A DNA stretch of 20,835 nt from a virus. Positions 1 through 5,685 of this stretch are shown here, piece after piece (the stretch's first letter is position 1; every line of letters begins with the position of its first letter). The translations under genes and the position numbers were made by a program. The notes under the pieces are model-generated. The model worked only from the letters and a program-made list of their open reading frames with translations, did not search any database and had not been told where the DNA came from. The stretch covers positions 1 through 20,835 of the IMG/VR virus record IMGVR_UViG_3300023180_007447; one strand, written 5' to 3'.

Positions 1-29
1 AGTGCGATTGTGTTAATGACTTTTTGCAT
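1..29 (-). CDS. 5' end of an unknown gene, cut by the window edge
   Basis: Only the first nine codons are inside the window (MQKVINTIA). An ATG at 29-27 is preceded by an AGGAG Shine-Dalgarno that overlaps the TAG stop of the preceding gene, so the start is well supported and the gene continues the same minus-strand transcription unit. The N-terminus is too short to classify, although its composition would fit the start of a signal peptide. Confidence 0.55.
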
Positions 30-38
30 TTGATTCTC

Positions 39-341
39 CTACTTAAGTTTTCTCCAAAGTATAATCAAAAATGCTATAGCAGCAACAATACCAATAGATT
101 GTAAAGTACCAAACTCATTTAAACAAGTTTTCAGTGGTCCTATTTCTATAGCACCATCACATACTTCTCTTGTTGTGACAGAACCATCTGGATTAACAGT
201 CCTATCAATCACTTGTTTATCTATCTGTATTTGTGTTTCTGGTTGGGGTGTGATGGTAATTCCTTTACGAATAATCATACTACCATTCGGTGAAGAAGTA
301 GGAGGAATCCTAATCTGCTGTTCCATTATGTGCCCATCCAT
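39..341 (-). CDS. Unknown 100-aa protein with a C-terminal membrane anchor
   Basis: I do not recognise this family. The first two thirds are polar (QIRIPPTSSPNG, then a V/T/D-rich stretch) with two cysteines around residues 60-75. The C-terminus is one hydrophobic helix (IGIVAAIAFLIILW) followed by the basic tail RKLK. This suggests a tail-anchored or inner-membrane protein with its N-terminal domain on the periplasmic side. I start it at the ATG whose bases overlap the TGA stop of the 50-aa gene before it (TGATG), which implies translational coupling. A second in-frame ATG five codons later (MEQQ) is possible. A GTG one codon upstream would also be in frame, but it is less likely. Confidence 0.6.
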   Translation of the reverse strand: MDGHIMEQQIRIPPTSSPNGSMIIRKGITITPQPETQIQIDKQVIDRTVNPDGSVTTREVCDGAIEIGPLKTCLNEFGTLQSIGIVAAIAFLIILWRKLK

Positions 342-360
342 CACTCTACAAGGGTTCCGT
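341..360. repeat. 20-bp direct repeat, copy 1
   Basis: The + strand sequence tcactctacaagggttccgt occurs here and again at 495-514 without mismatch. Each copy encodes the last residues GTLVE plus the TGA stop of a different minus-strand gene. Confidence 0.9.
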
Positions 361-493
361 ATGCATAGGGTTCTAATTCATTCAATATTTTAGTTAATCT
401 TACATATTCAGAACGATCATATGTAGTACCAAGCATATTTCTTTGGTACTTTCTCACAATGGTAAAAACTTCTTGCCATTGTCTTTGGTCCAT
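341..493 (-). CDS. Small unknown 50-aa protein sharing its C-terminus with the adjacent nuclease
   Basis: This is a 50-codon ORF (MDQRQWQEVF... ending YAYGTLVE) between the nuclease gene and the membrane-anchored protein. It begins one base after the nuclease stop and its own TGA overlaps the next ATG, so it fills the gap as phage genes usually do. It is soluble, charged and rich in aromatic and basic residues. Its last five residues (GTLVE) and the DNA encoding them repeat the 3' end of the nuclease gene exactly over 20 bp. Function unknown. The perfect packing is the main evidence that it is real. Confidence 0.6.
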   Translation of the reverse strand: MDQRQWQEVFTIVRKYQRNMLGTTYDRSEYVRLTKILNELEPYAYGTLVE

Positions 494-494
494 A

Positions 495-514
495 TCACTC
501 TACAAGGGTTCCGT
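495..514. repeat. 20-bp direct repeat, copy 2
   Basis: This is identical to 341-360 and forms the 3' end of the nuclease gene. The flanking bases diverge immediately on one side (gtgctc against atgcat after two bases), so the shared block is discrete. Confidence 0.9.
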
Positions 515-956
515 GTGCTCTACGAATCTCACGAAGTTCTTCAAAGTTCTTTTGCTTGGTTCCACCATCGTATGCCCAAGCATATCCTTCAGTAATCATC
601 ATTTCGTTGAGTGAGAGGTCGGCATCACCGATGTATAACCATCCCAATAGACGACCATATTTTCCAACGCCCCCAACAAGCTCAGTACGAATAACAAGAT
701 CATCTTCTCCTTCAATCGCACCTTCCAGTTTTTCTTTGAGCCAATTTGTTGCGTCATAACCTAATTCTTTTTCTTCAAGATCTCTTGTTCTCTTTTCGGG
801 AGTATCAACTCCAGCAACTCTAACTCTTTCTTTCTTATAAAGATCAAATCCCAAATCAATTGTTACATCCAGCGTATCTCCATCAAGGACACGATTTACC
901 TCCACTACTCTAAAATTGTAACAGGACTTTCTGCTTGGTGGTTGCATAGCACCCAT
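495..956 (-). CDS. Thermonuclease-like (SNase fold) nuclease
   Basis: This is a 153-aa protein of the staphylococcal nuclease / thermonuclease family, a calcium-dependent phosphodiesterase. All catalytic landmarks are visible: DGDT at 25-28, then RVRVAGVDTPE with Arg46, Asp51 and Glu54 (equivalents of Arg35, Asp40 and Glu43 of the staphylococcal enzyme), and KYGR with Arg102 (equivalent of Arg87). It has no signal peptide, so it probably acts in the host cytoplasm, for example in degrading host DNA, or is packaged. I chose the first ATG because GAGG lies seven bases upstream; another Met is at codon 4. It lies behind a GATAAATA motif, which suggests late expression. Confidence 0.9.
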   Translation of the reverse strand: MGAMQPPSRKSCYNFRVVEVNRVLDGDTLDVTIDLGFDLYKKERVRVAGVDTPEKRTRDLEEKELGYDATNWLKEKLEGAIEGEDDLVIRTELVGGVGKYGRLLGWLYIGDADLSLNEMMITEGYAWAYDGGTKQKNFEELREIRRAHGTLVE

Positions 957-976
957 AACTAATCCTCATTTTTTTT

Positions 977-984
977 TATTTATC
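977..984 (-). promoter_or_regulatory. T4-late-like promoter motif upstream of the nuclease gene
   Basis: On the minus strand the sequence GATAAATA lies about 20 bases before the nuclease ATG, in the only short non-coding gap of this block. T4-type late promoters, read by the phage sigma factor gp55, have TATAAATA at -10 and no -35. One mismatch from that and the correct distance to the start make a late promoter likely. Confidence 0.5.
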
Positions 985-1005
985 GCATTTCTCTTTCTCG
1001 CTTCA

Positions 1006-1197
1006 CTAATTTTTCTTTAGTTGTAACAACTCTTCCTGTTCGGCGGCAGCATCTTCCCCATCTTCCAACTCCTGGTATGCTATCTTCATTATGTATGCAA
1101 TATAATACGCCACACCAAAAAGCAGTATCACCATACACCAGATGATACTCCAAGTTACATCATTAACATCATTTAGAGGACGAAGAATCAGATTCAT
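1006..1197 (-). CDS. Small single-helix membrane protein
   Basis: This is a 63-aa protein with one strong transmembrane helix (IIWCMVILLFGVAYYIAYIM, about residues 18-37) and an acidic cytoplasmic tail rich in E, D, A and Q (QELEDGEDAAAEQEELL) that may form a short coiled coil. Family not recognised. The start is the ATG at 1197, since the reading frame extends upstream only to a TTG. It overlaps the end of the preceding gene by about 30 bases. The strong overlap and the clear helix-plus-tail pattern argue that it is real. It belongs to a run of small membrane proteins and could take part in lysis or assembly, but nothing proves this. Confidence 0.6.
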   Translation of the reverse strand: MNLILRPLNDVNDVTWSIIWCMVILLFGVAYYIAYIMKIAYQELEDGEDAAAEQEELLQLKKN

Positions 1198-1501
1198 CAA
1201 AAGTAGAAATGCTAATAATATCTAGCCCTTCTACTTCAGATGGTGTTGATTTGATAACAGGTTTCTTCTCTTCCTCTTCCCATTGTTTTCTTATTTCTTC
1301 TGCTTGCTTATCAACATCCCTAATGACTGCTTCAATCTTTGCATCTATCCACAGTTCTTTCAACCAAGTAATAAATCCTAAAGCAAGATGATCGATGGGA
1401 AACTTTTGTTTCTTTGCCCATCTCTCTGCTTTTAAATACCAAGTATCTTCACCACCCCAATGGTGTTCAAAGTTTATTTCTACCTTTTTATCAGCAGTCA
1501 T
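1169..1501 (-). CDS. Unknown 110-aa soluble protein
   Basis: The first 60 residues look folded (NFEHHWGGEDTWYLKAERWA, then hydrophobic WLKELWIDAKIEAVIRDV). They are followed by a highly charged helix (DKQAEEIRKQWEEEEKKP) and a low-complexity serine tail (DESDSSSSK). No known domain is recognised. The ATG lies inside the 3' end of the preceding gene (11-base overlap) and the 3' end overlaps the next gene, as is usual in this operon. Conserved cyanophage-type hypothetical protein. Confidence 0.6.
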   Translation of the reverse strand: MTADKKVEINFEHHWGGEDTWYLKAERWAKKQKFPIDHLALGFITWLKELWIDAKIEAVIRDVDKQAEEIRKQWEEEEKKPVIKSTPSEVEGLDIISISTFDESDSSSSK

Positions 1502-2120
1502 TAAATGCAGACCCTACTTCAGATCCAATAGTTTCTCCAACTTGATTTCCGAGAAGAGATGCCCATCCTGCTGCTAACCATCCAATGTAAGGAATATTCA
1601 TTACTGCAGGAACTAAGACACCAGTGCTAATTGCTGTCCCTGCCATTGCACCTTGTGATCGTGCTCCAGCGTCCGCGATCAAACACTCTACGTCTTTTGC
1701 AGACTTTCCCTCAGCATCAGTTGCACCTCCACCTATGTTACGTGTTCCGTCCATAGTGTATTGGTCACGACGATATTCATTTCTTTTTTCAGTTCCACCA
1801 CCAAAAAATCCTTTCTTGGTTTTATCAATATTTAAAGATCTCTCAGACTCTAATACTTTAGGGTCATTTGCACGATACTCAATCTCATATCCATCCTTTC
1901 CAGCTTTGATTTTGTAGGATGAATAAGGACCTCTAGGAAGATTAATTGTAGGTGCTGGTTGAACTGGTGGTTCTTTCTTAATAAGATGTCCAAGAACACC
2001 AATGTGTGCTAAAGCAATAACCCCACCAACACTCAAAGCAACCCATTTAAAAGGACTGCTCTTTGGTTCTGATGGGGATTCACTTACAATTTCTGTGGAT
2101 TCTTTTGATGTCCATTTCAT
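1491..2120 (-). CDS. Membrane-anchored protein with a C-terminal glycine-rich hydrophobic domain
   Basis: This 209-aa protein begins with a short cytoplasmic Ser/Glu/Pro-rich segment, followed by one transmembrane helix (WVALSVGGVIALAHIGVLGHL, about 26-46). A proline-rich linker and a polar central domain (about 60-135) come next. The C-terminal region (about 150-209) is rich in Gly and Ala (GAMAGTAISTGVLVPAV, GWLAAGWASLLGNQVGETIG), like glycine-zipper segments that insert in or pack against membranes. Function is unknown; a structural or membrane-perturbing role is possible. Its ATG overlaps the TGA of the preceding gene (ATGA), pointing to coupled translation with the 110-aa membrane protein. 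Confidence 0.65.
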   Translation of the reverse strand: MKWTSKESTEIVSESPSEPKSSPFKWVALSVGGVIALAHIGVLGHLIKKEPPVQPAPTINLPRGPYSSYKIKAGKDGYEIEYRANDPKVLESERSLNIDKTKKGFFGGGTEKRNEYRRDQYTMDGTRNIGGGATDAEGKSAKDVECLIADAGARSQGAMAGTAISTGVLVPAVMNIPYIGWLAAGWASLLGNQVGETIGSEVGSAFNDC

Positions 2121-2449
2121 TGTTTGTTAGGCTCAACGGCAGAAACTACAGGTGGTTCTTCTTTCTTTGCTACTGGTGATGATGTTTTTCCATTACCATT
2201 ACCATTACCATTTCTAGCAGGACTCAAACCGAAGGCAGCTAACGAACCAGAAAAGACCGAAGCTATGAATGTGGGGTCAAAATCTAAGATCTTCTGACCG
2301 TTTGGAAGTCTAACGTAACTAAAAGTGAGGAGAGATGCAGACCAAATAAGTACAACAACTTTCACCAAATTACCAAGAACTTCATTTTTATCTTCATGAT
2401 GATCATGATGGTCTTTCTCTTCTACTTTTGCTTTGGATTTGCCAAGCAT
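2117..2449 (-). CDS. Small membrane protein with His-rich N-terminus and (GN) repeat; holin-like topology
   Basis: This is a 110-aa protein. The N-terminal 23 residues are charged and histidine-rich (DHHDHHEDK). A first hydrophobic helix lies at about 27-46 (LVKVVVLIWSASLLTFSYV) and a second at about 60-75 (FIASVFSGSLAAFGL). The tail is polar, starting with NGNGNGNGK and rich in Pro, Lys and Glu. Two helices in about 110 residues with a polar tail resemble class II holins, but no holin family signature is visible, so this is only a suggestion. It is coupled to the next gene by an ATGA overlap. Confidence 0.6.
   Translation of the reverse strand: MLGKSKAKVEEKDHHDHHEDKNEVLGNLVKVVVLIWSASLLTFSYVRLPNGQKILDFDPTFIASVFSGSLAAFGLSPARNGNGNGNGKTSSPVAKKEEPPVVSAVEPNKQ
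2191..2214. repeat. Hexanucleotide tandem repeat inside a coding region
   Basis: The hexamer CATTAC is repeated three times plus a partial copy on the + strand. On the coding strand it encodes the alternating Asn-Gly stretch of the 110-aa membrane protein. Such in-frame 6-bp units can expand or contract without shifting the frame. Confidence 0.85.
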
Positions 2450-2470
2450 GAGTATAGAGTAAGGCAGTGC

Positions 2471-2477
2471 TATTTAG
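2471..2477 (-). promoter_or_regulatory. Possible late promoter (CTAAATA)
   Basis: The minus strand reads CTAAATA at the stop codon of the 64-aa gene, about 20 bases before the next ATG. It resembles the T4-late -10 element only in part, so it is a weak candidate for expression of the 2449-to-1006 gene run. Confidence 0.25.
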
Positions 2478-2668
2478 GGAACCAATGCATCAACTGTTAA
2501 GTTTGTGCTAACAATTTTATTGTATTGCTTACAAAGTTCTTCACTTGATTCATGTTCCCATTTGTGATAGACATTCTTAAGTTGTTTTGTATAATCAGAA
2601 CCATCACTGTTTCTCATTTCATTGGCAACAATGGCTTTGATTAATACATCTCTTGTTAAGTTAGTCAT
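2474..2668 (-). CDS. Unknown 64-aa protein
   Basis: This is a small soluble, mostly helical protein (TRDVLIKAIVANEM, then YHKWEHESSEELCKQYNKI). It has no known motif and a single cysteine. It stands as a single gene between a long inverted repeat upstream and a weak CTAAATA motif downstream. The 24-base gap to the next gene and 96-base gap from the previous gene are large for this genome. I see no clear Shine-Dalgarno before its ATG, so the start is provisional. Confidence 0.5.
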   Translation of the reverse strand: MTNLTRDVLIKAIVANEMRNSDGSDYTKQLKNVYHKWEHESSEELCKQYNKIVSTNLTVDALVP

Positions 2669-2690
2669 TCTAGATTTCTTGTATCCAACA

Positions 2691-2735
2691 AAGAGTTCCC
2701 AAATATAACATGAAGAGAAATCTCACGGAACTCTT
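2691..2735. repeat. Nine-base inverted repeat with a 27-nt loop
   Basis: The arms aagagttcc (2691-2699) and ggaactctt (2727-2735) are perfectly complementary. They flank a loop that contains a smaller GAG/CTC inverted repeat. It sits in the largest gap of the left block, between the end of the putative protease gene and the 64-aa gene. No T-run follows on either strand, so a simple intrinsic terminator is not supported; an RNA-stability or processing hairpin is possible. Confidence 0.6.
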
Positions 2736-2764
2736 CTTGGCTGGTTTTCCTGTGTAGGATTTTA

Positions 2765-3499
2765 TTATTTAGCAATAAATCTTTGTTCAACTAACCACTT
2801 ACGGGTCAATGGTGTTGGTTCATAAACTTCCCACATCGGTGTAGGTGATGCACATGCCTTTAGAGCATTCATAGTCATACCTTCAGTATGTCCTGCCCAG
2901 AATGCTTCTTTCTCCCATGGCCATGCTGCTTTAGGATAGGTATCCTCCACAACATTCTGCCAATACTTTGGAACTTTCTCTTCTGGATTGATAAGAGCAA
3001 CGAAAGAGTTATCAATACTTCCTGCCATACAATCTTGGGCGGCATGATAACCTTCATGTCTCATCACTGACATTAAAGCACTGGGGCGTCCCATAAATGC
3101 TTTATTGAGGAAAAATTTATTTTCTTTAGTGTGATATAGTCCCCTAGTAGCTACAACAAAATACTTTTGGTCTGCTAGAAACACGTCAATTCCGATTTGA
3201 TTGAGATAAACGAGCATGGAGTTGAACTCGTTAGCAATGTGAGTATAACGAGTAGGATTATCATACTCAGAAGATACATCAAGTAAACTGAAGACTTGTT
3301 TGACTCCATCTGTACACTCTCGGAGAACCATACATCCAGTGGCATCGGGAGTATAAAACTTAACTTCTGGATCAGAAGTTTTGCTGCTGACATTTCCACC
3401 AGTCAGACCACCACCTTGGGCAAGTTCTGGATTCTTGTTAGCAAGGGCAGGAGCAGCAAGTGATGCTGCAGCAAGTAGACTAATAAAAAGTTTTTTCAT
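2765..3499 (-). CDS. Secreted HEGYH putative zinc metallopeptidase
   Basis: This 244-aa protein starts with a typical signal peptide (MKKLFISLLAAASLAAPALA, cleavage probably after residue 20). Around residue 148 it carries RHEGYHAAQD, a full HExxH zinc-binding signature with His148, Glu149 and His152. A glutamate in the later EKEAFW segment (about 196-198) could be the third zinc ligand, as in gluzincins. Four or more cysteines in the mature part fit an exported, disulfide-bonded protein. The substrate is unknown. The gene is last in the operon that begins with the lysozyme-like protein and overlaps its predecessor by ATGA, so a joint role at the cell envelope is a reasonable inference. The assignment rests on the motif alone. 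Confidence 0.65.
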   Translation of the reverse strand: MKKLFISLLAAASLAAPALANKNPELAQGGGLTGGNVSSKTSDPEVKFYTPDATGCMVLRECTDGVKQVFSLLDVSSEYDNPTRYTHIANEFNSMLVYLNQIGIDVFLADQKYFVVATRGLYHTKENKFFLNKAFMGRPSALMSVMRHEGYHAAQDCMAGSIDNSFVALINPEEKVPKYWQNVVEDTYPKAAWPWEKEAFWAGHTEGMTMNALKACASPTPMWEVYEPTPLTRKWLVEQRFIAK

Positions 3500-3711
3500 G
3501 CGTAATAAGCCTCATAATATTTTACGATACCATTAGTATTTACATTACCTTGTGAAACCCAATCATGGACACATTCGTAAATACTTTGATTAGTGTATCT
3601 AGGTATTCCGTCAGAAGAAAGTTGATGTCCAAACTTCTTAAGAAGAACGTTGAGAGCACTAGTTCTTAGTGCCATTCTATCATCAGAATACCGCCAGTCT
3701 TGTTCAGTCAT
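3496..3711 (-). CDS. Unknown 71-aa protein
   Basis: This is a small soluble protein (MTEQDWRYSDDRMALR...). It is aromatic-rich at the C-terminus (GIVKYYEAYYA) and has a central helical segment (TSALNVLLKKFG). The frame stays open 11 codons upstream, but I start at the ATG that forms an ATGA overlap with the stop of the preceding gene, the pattern used throughout this operon. Its own stop overlaps the ATG of the putative protease. No domain recognised. Conserved small proteins of this kind are common in cyanophages. Confidence 0.6.
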   Translation of the reverse strand: MTEQDWRYSDDRMALRTSALNVLLKKFGHQLSSDGIPRYTNQSIYECVHDWVSQGNVNTNGIVKYYEAYYA

Positions 3712-4175
3712 CGATACTGCCCCATACCAGTGCCAGAGTTCCAACCCTCTTGGAAGTTCTCAGACCCGCCCATAGATTGTTTTGTTTCATCTACGGTGTT
3801 CCAATTACTGGTCGCAATCTCATACATCACTTGGTGAATGTTTTCAGGTTCTTGAGTCTCCTCTTTCCTTTGGTCTTGTTCAATTTGAGATTCTGCGGCA
3901 ACTGTTTCTTCATAATCGTTTTGCTTTTCAGATTTAGGTGCTGGTCCGAACCAAGAGTCATCTTCAAGAACTTTAGGTGCAGGGATACCAACATAGTTTT
4001 CTGCATGTCCCAACCATCCATAACCTTGTGTGAAATGACCGGGACCACACTCATGAATAGGTGCTTCCAAACTTTCACAATTAACAATTTGATCGTCAAC
4101 TGCACACTCAAGTTCTTTTTCGGAAGTCACTGTCTTCACGGCAGACTGAATCATAGATGCAAATCGTTTAATCAT
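3708..4175 (-). CDS. Unknown 155-aa acidic protein between lysozyme-like and protease-like genes
   Basis: The N-terminal 70 residues have a possible folded region with three cysteines and several Gly, His and aromatic residues (HECGPGHFTQGYGWLGHAEN). The second half is low-complexity and acidic (SEKQNDYEETVAAESQIEQ) and probably disordered. It has no signal peptide, and no family is recognised. It overlaps both neighbours by ATGA, so it is translationally coupled within the operon that starts with the secreted lysozyme-like protein. Confidence 0.6.
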   Translation of the reverse strand: MIKRFASMIQSAVKTVTSEKELECAVDDQIVNCESLEAPIHECGPGHFTQGYGWLGHAENYVGIPAPKVLEDDSWFGPAPKSEKQNDYEETVAAESQIEQDQRKEETQEPENIHQVMYEIATSNWNTVDETKQSMGGSENFQEGWNSGTGMGQYR

Positions 4176-4744
4176 GCTAGTACCAGTTTCTTAGTGTAAT
4201 TGTAGGCATACTGCTCTCGGTATCCCTTAATGCCCCATCCTAACCAATAATAGGCGGGAACCATGTATTGGGAGACAGTTTTTCCACTGCCCTCAAACTC
4301 AGGTAGATACCGTTGGAAGACACTCTCATTAATCATGTATCGTGTCTGTCCTTCCAGACTGCTGGGGTCGCAGTCGTACTTATCACAGAACTTACCTAGA
4401 TTATTGTATCGTCCTAGGCTGGTCCACTGAATAAGACCATAACCCCCGCTATAGCAACGGTTGTAAGGAACTCTAGCCCCTCCCTCGCATATGTTGGGAA
4501 TGAAGTTGCTTTCAGACTTAATGTTTCCCATGATCGTAGCAAGTGCATTGCGATCTGAGATTCTGGTTTTTTCTTGGAGTTGTGCAAGGACATATTGTTC
4601 GTTAGGAGTGCAGTCCTCACACTTCCAAGTAGGTTCATAGGGAATAACAGGAATCTCTACTGGAGGGGGTGCTGTGGCGATTGTAGACGCACATGCAGAC
4701 CCTGTGACGCCCATCATTAGAAGTGTTAGGATTCGTTTGAGCAT
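4172..4744 (-). CDS. Secreted phage tail-lysozyme-like peptidoglycan hydrolase
   Basis: This is a 190-aa protein. The N-terminal hydrophobic signal (about 1-19, ending near SACAS) is followed by a Pro-rich linker and then a domain matching the phage tail lysozyme family. The family pattern is IMGNIKSESNF with the probable catalytic Glu78, followed by GYGLIQWT (101-108) and SLEGQTRYMINE (129-140). It would cleave the glycan strands of peptidoglycan in the periplasm. Several cysteines (42, 45, 86, 97, 120, 125) fit export and disulfides. It is first in an operon with two unknown proteins and a putative exported protease. The ATG follows a hairpin and T-run directly with no Shine-Dalgarno, so initiation is unusual here. 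Confidence 0.8.
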   Translation of the reverse strand: MLKRILTLLMMGVTGSACASTIATAPPPVEIPVIPYEPTWKCEDCTPNEQYVLAQLQEKTRISDRNALATIMGNIKSESNFIPNICEGGARVPYNRCYSGGYGLIQWTSLGRYNNLGKFCDKYDCDPSSLEGQTRYMINESVFQRYLPEFEGSGKTVSQYMVPAYYWLGWGIKGYREQYAYNYTKKLVLA

Positions 4745-4771
4745 AAAAAATGGGAGACCATTGAGTCTCCC
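4745..4771 (-). terminator. Intrinsic terminator ending the hli operon
   Basis: On the minus strand the stem GGGAGAC / GTCTCCC (7 bp, 6-nt loop) is followed by ATTTTTT, immediately before the lysozyme-like ATG. A sigma70-type promoter lies directly upstream, and its expected start point falls inside the 5' arm of this stem. Transcripts that begin there would therefore lack part of the hairpin. Confidence 0.8.
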
Positions 4772-4772
4772 T

Positions 4773-4801
4773 ATAATAGGGTATTTTATCTAGGTTGTCA
4801 A
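4773..4801 (-). promoter_or_regulatory. Early sigma70-type promoter for the lysozyme-like operon
   Basis: A perfect -35 TTGACA (4801-4796), a 17-bp spacer and a -10 TATTAT (4778-4773) are present on the minus strand. The TGA inside TTGACA is also the stop codon of the 41-aa gene upstream. The start point would be near 4767. Confidence 0.75.
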
Positions 4802-4923
4802 GGGGTAGGGACGGCAACAGGAACCATCATTCCACCTTGGTGGTCATCGTCATCATCAACATCATCTGTTAGAGCACTACCAAAAATGAATGCTCCTACC
4901 AGGATAGTTGCTAATAACAACAT
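4798..4923 (-). CDS. 41-aa membrane protein with Asp-rich linker, coupled to hli
   Basis: This tiny protein has a hydrophobic N-terminal helix (MLLLATILVGAFIFGSAL), then an acidic run (TDDVDDDDDHQGG), then a hydrophobic Pro/Val tail (MMVPVAVPTP). The ATG overlaps the TGA stop of the preceding hli gene (TGATG), so it is probably translated by re-initiation together with Hli. Function unknown. Position and coupling suggest a partner of the Hli protein in the thylakoid membrane. The frame is open further upstream across hli, but that part simply overlaps the real hli frame. Confidence 0.65.
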   Translation of the reverse strand: MLLLATILVGAFIFGSALTDDVDDDDDHQGGMMVPVAVPTP

Positions 4924-5030
4924 CACCAAATACCCGGAATCAGGTCGCCGGTAAGGGCATAGGATCCCATAGCAGCCATGATACCGATCATTGCTGCCCA
5001 ACCATTAATGCGTTCTGCTTTTTCGTTCAT
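4923..5030 (-). CDS. hli: High-light-inducible protein (short, 35 aa)
   Basis: This is a single-helix chlorophyll-binding-type protein. It is too short to be caught by a 60-aa cutoff, but the family core is clear: AERINGWAAMIGIMAAMGSY followed by ALTGDLIPGIW. The Glu and Asn of the ERING segment are the usual pigment-ligand positions; the Arg normally following Asn-Gly is Trp here. Phage Hli proteins are thought to protect host photosystems during infection. It overlaps the preceding 49-aa gene by ATGA and the following one by TGATG, in the middle of a coupled operon. Confidence 0.9.
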   Translation of the reverse strand: MNEKAERINGWAAMIGIMAAMGSYALTGDLIPGIW

Positions 5031-5176
5031 TGTTTTTCCTCTAGTGTTTTGTTAGTGATGATGATCTTTTGACCATCGTGAGTAAATTGTAGCACATCGT
5101 CTGGGTGCCACAGTAGCTCTTCATACAGATCATCTAATTTCTGCATGTCGATATAAAGTTGGTCTGGATTAGGCAT
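5027..5176 (-). CDS. Unknown 49-aa acidic protein
   Basis: The protein is MPNPDQLYIDMQKLDDLYEE followed by a WHPDD segment and a Lys/Glu-rich end. It is likely one helix plus a short hydrophobic strand (KIIITNKTL). I start at the ATG that lies eight bases inside the end of the thioredoxin-like gene. The longer in-frame version would run through that gene's coding region. The stop overlaps the hli ATG by ATGA. No family recognised. Confidence 0.55.
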   Translation of the reverse strand: MPNPDQLYIDMQKLDDLYEELLWHPDDVLQFTHDGQKIIITNKTLEEKQ

Positions 5177-5459
5177 ACTGGTCAAATAACTTTCTAATGT
5201 TTTGAGTGATTTGCATTCCTCCAACTTTCTCTTCGAGTTTGATGCCATCAGCATCAGTGATGATAAGGACAGGAGTTGCCGTTACACCATACTTAGAAGC
5301 AAGGTCAAGGTTCTCCTGTGGAATTGGAATGTCGCTGAAATCTTCAAGGTCTACTTTCTCTAAAAGAGAAGTGCGTTCATCCTTGATAGAATTCATGTAT
5401 TTGTCAACAAGAGCGCAAGGTCCGCATGACTTTTTAGAAAAAAGATAAAATTTGTTCAT
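5169..5459 (-). CDS. Thioredoxin-like protein with CGPC active site
   Basis: This 96-aa thioredoxin-fold protein begins FYLFSKKSCGPCALV, with the redox pair Cys12 and Cys15 after the first strand. The cis-proline loop ATPV lies at about 61-64, followed by the strand LIITDADG. A CGPC centre is that of thioredoxins rather than glutaredoxins (CPYC). It probably reduces protein disulfides in the host cytoplasm, and may serve phage nucleotide metabolism or a redox-controlled photosynthetic partner, given its position between hli genes. It overlaps the preceding gene by ATGA. Confidence 0.85.
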   Translation of the reverse strand: MNKFYLFSKKSCGPCALVDKYMNSIKDERTSLLEKVDLEDFSDIPIPQENLDLASKYGVTATPVLIITDADGIKLEEKVGGMQITQNIRKLFDQYA

Positions 5460-5671
5460 GAGAGTTCAAGAAAAAATTTAGTGTTATCTCCACGGGTATT
5501 TTCGTAGATGGAACTATCACCATAAGTTTTATGGTCTTTGTATCCTACCATACGACCCTTCGTATTTTGAAGAGCAGGCATAAATGCAATAAGGAAGAAT
5601 ACTGCAGGTGCTCCAATCAAAAGAGCACCACCAATAACATAATAAGTAAGGAGTTCAGCAATGTCAGGCAT
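5456..5671 (-). CDS. Small membrane protein in the hli operon (71 aa)
   Basis: One long hydrophobic segment (YYVIGGALLIGAPAVFFLIAF, about 10-30) is followed by a 40-residue polar, Tyr/Asn/Asp-rich tail (YKDHKTYGDSSIYENTRGDN). Family not recognised. The size and layout recall the small single-helix subunits of photosystems or NDH complexes, but I cannot match it to any particular one. It precedes the thioredoxin-like gene with an ATGA overlap. Confidence 0.65.
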   Translation of the reverse strand: MPDIAELLTYYVIGGALLIGAPAVFFLIAFMPALQNTKGRMVGYKDHKTYGDSSIYENTRGDNTKFFLELS

Positions 5672-5685
5672 TAGATTTAAAATAA

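Noticed and set aside
2191-2214. CRISPR-like repeat
   Set aside because: It is a 6-bp tandem array in a coding frame without spacers.
2691-2735. Inverted repeat as intrinsic terminator
   Set aside because: The loop is long (27 nt) and no T-run follows on either strand; kept only as an inverted repeat.
3669-4199. Plus-strand ORF of 176 aa opposite the 155-aa gene
   Set aside because: It is antisense to a well-packed minus-strand operon, has no Shine-Dalgarno or promoter, and its protein is Phe/Leu/Cys/Arg-rich like a shadow frame.
4172-4744. Lipoprotein signal in the lysozyme-like protein
   Set aside because: The sequence before Cys18 (GSA) lacks the hydrophobic residue at -3 expected of a lipobox, so an ordinary signal peptide is more likely.
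5027-5254. Longer 75-aa version of the 49-aa gene
   Set aside because: Its N-terminus lies wholly within the thioredoxin-like coding region; the internal ATG gives the usual short overlap.
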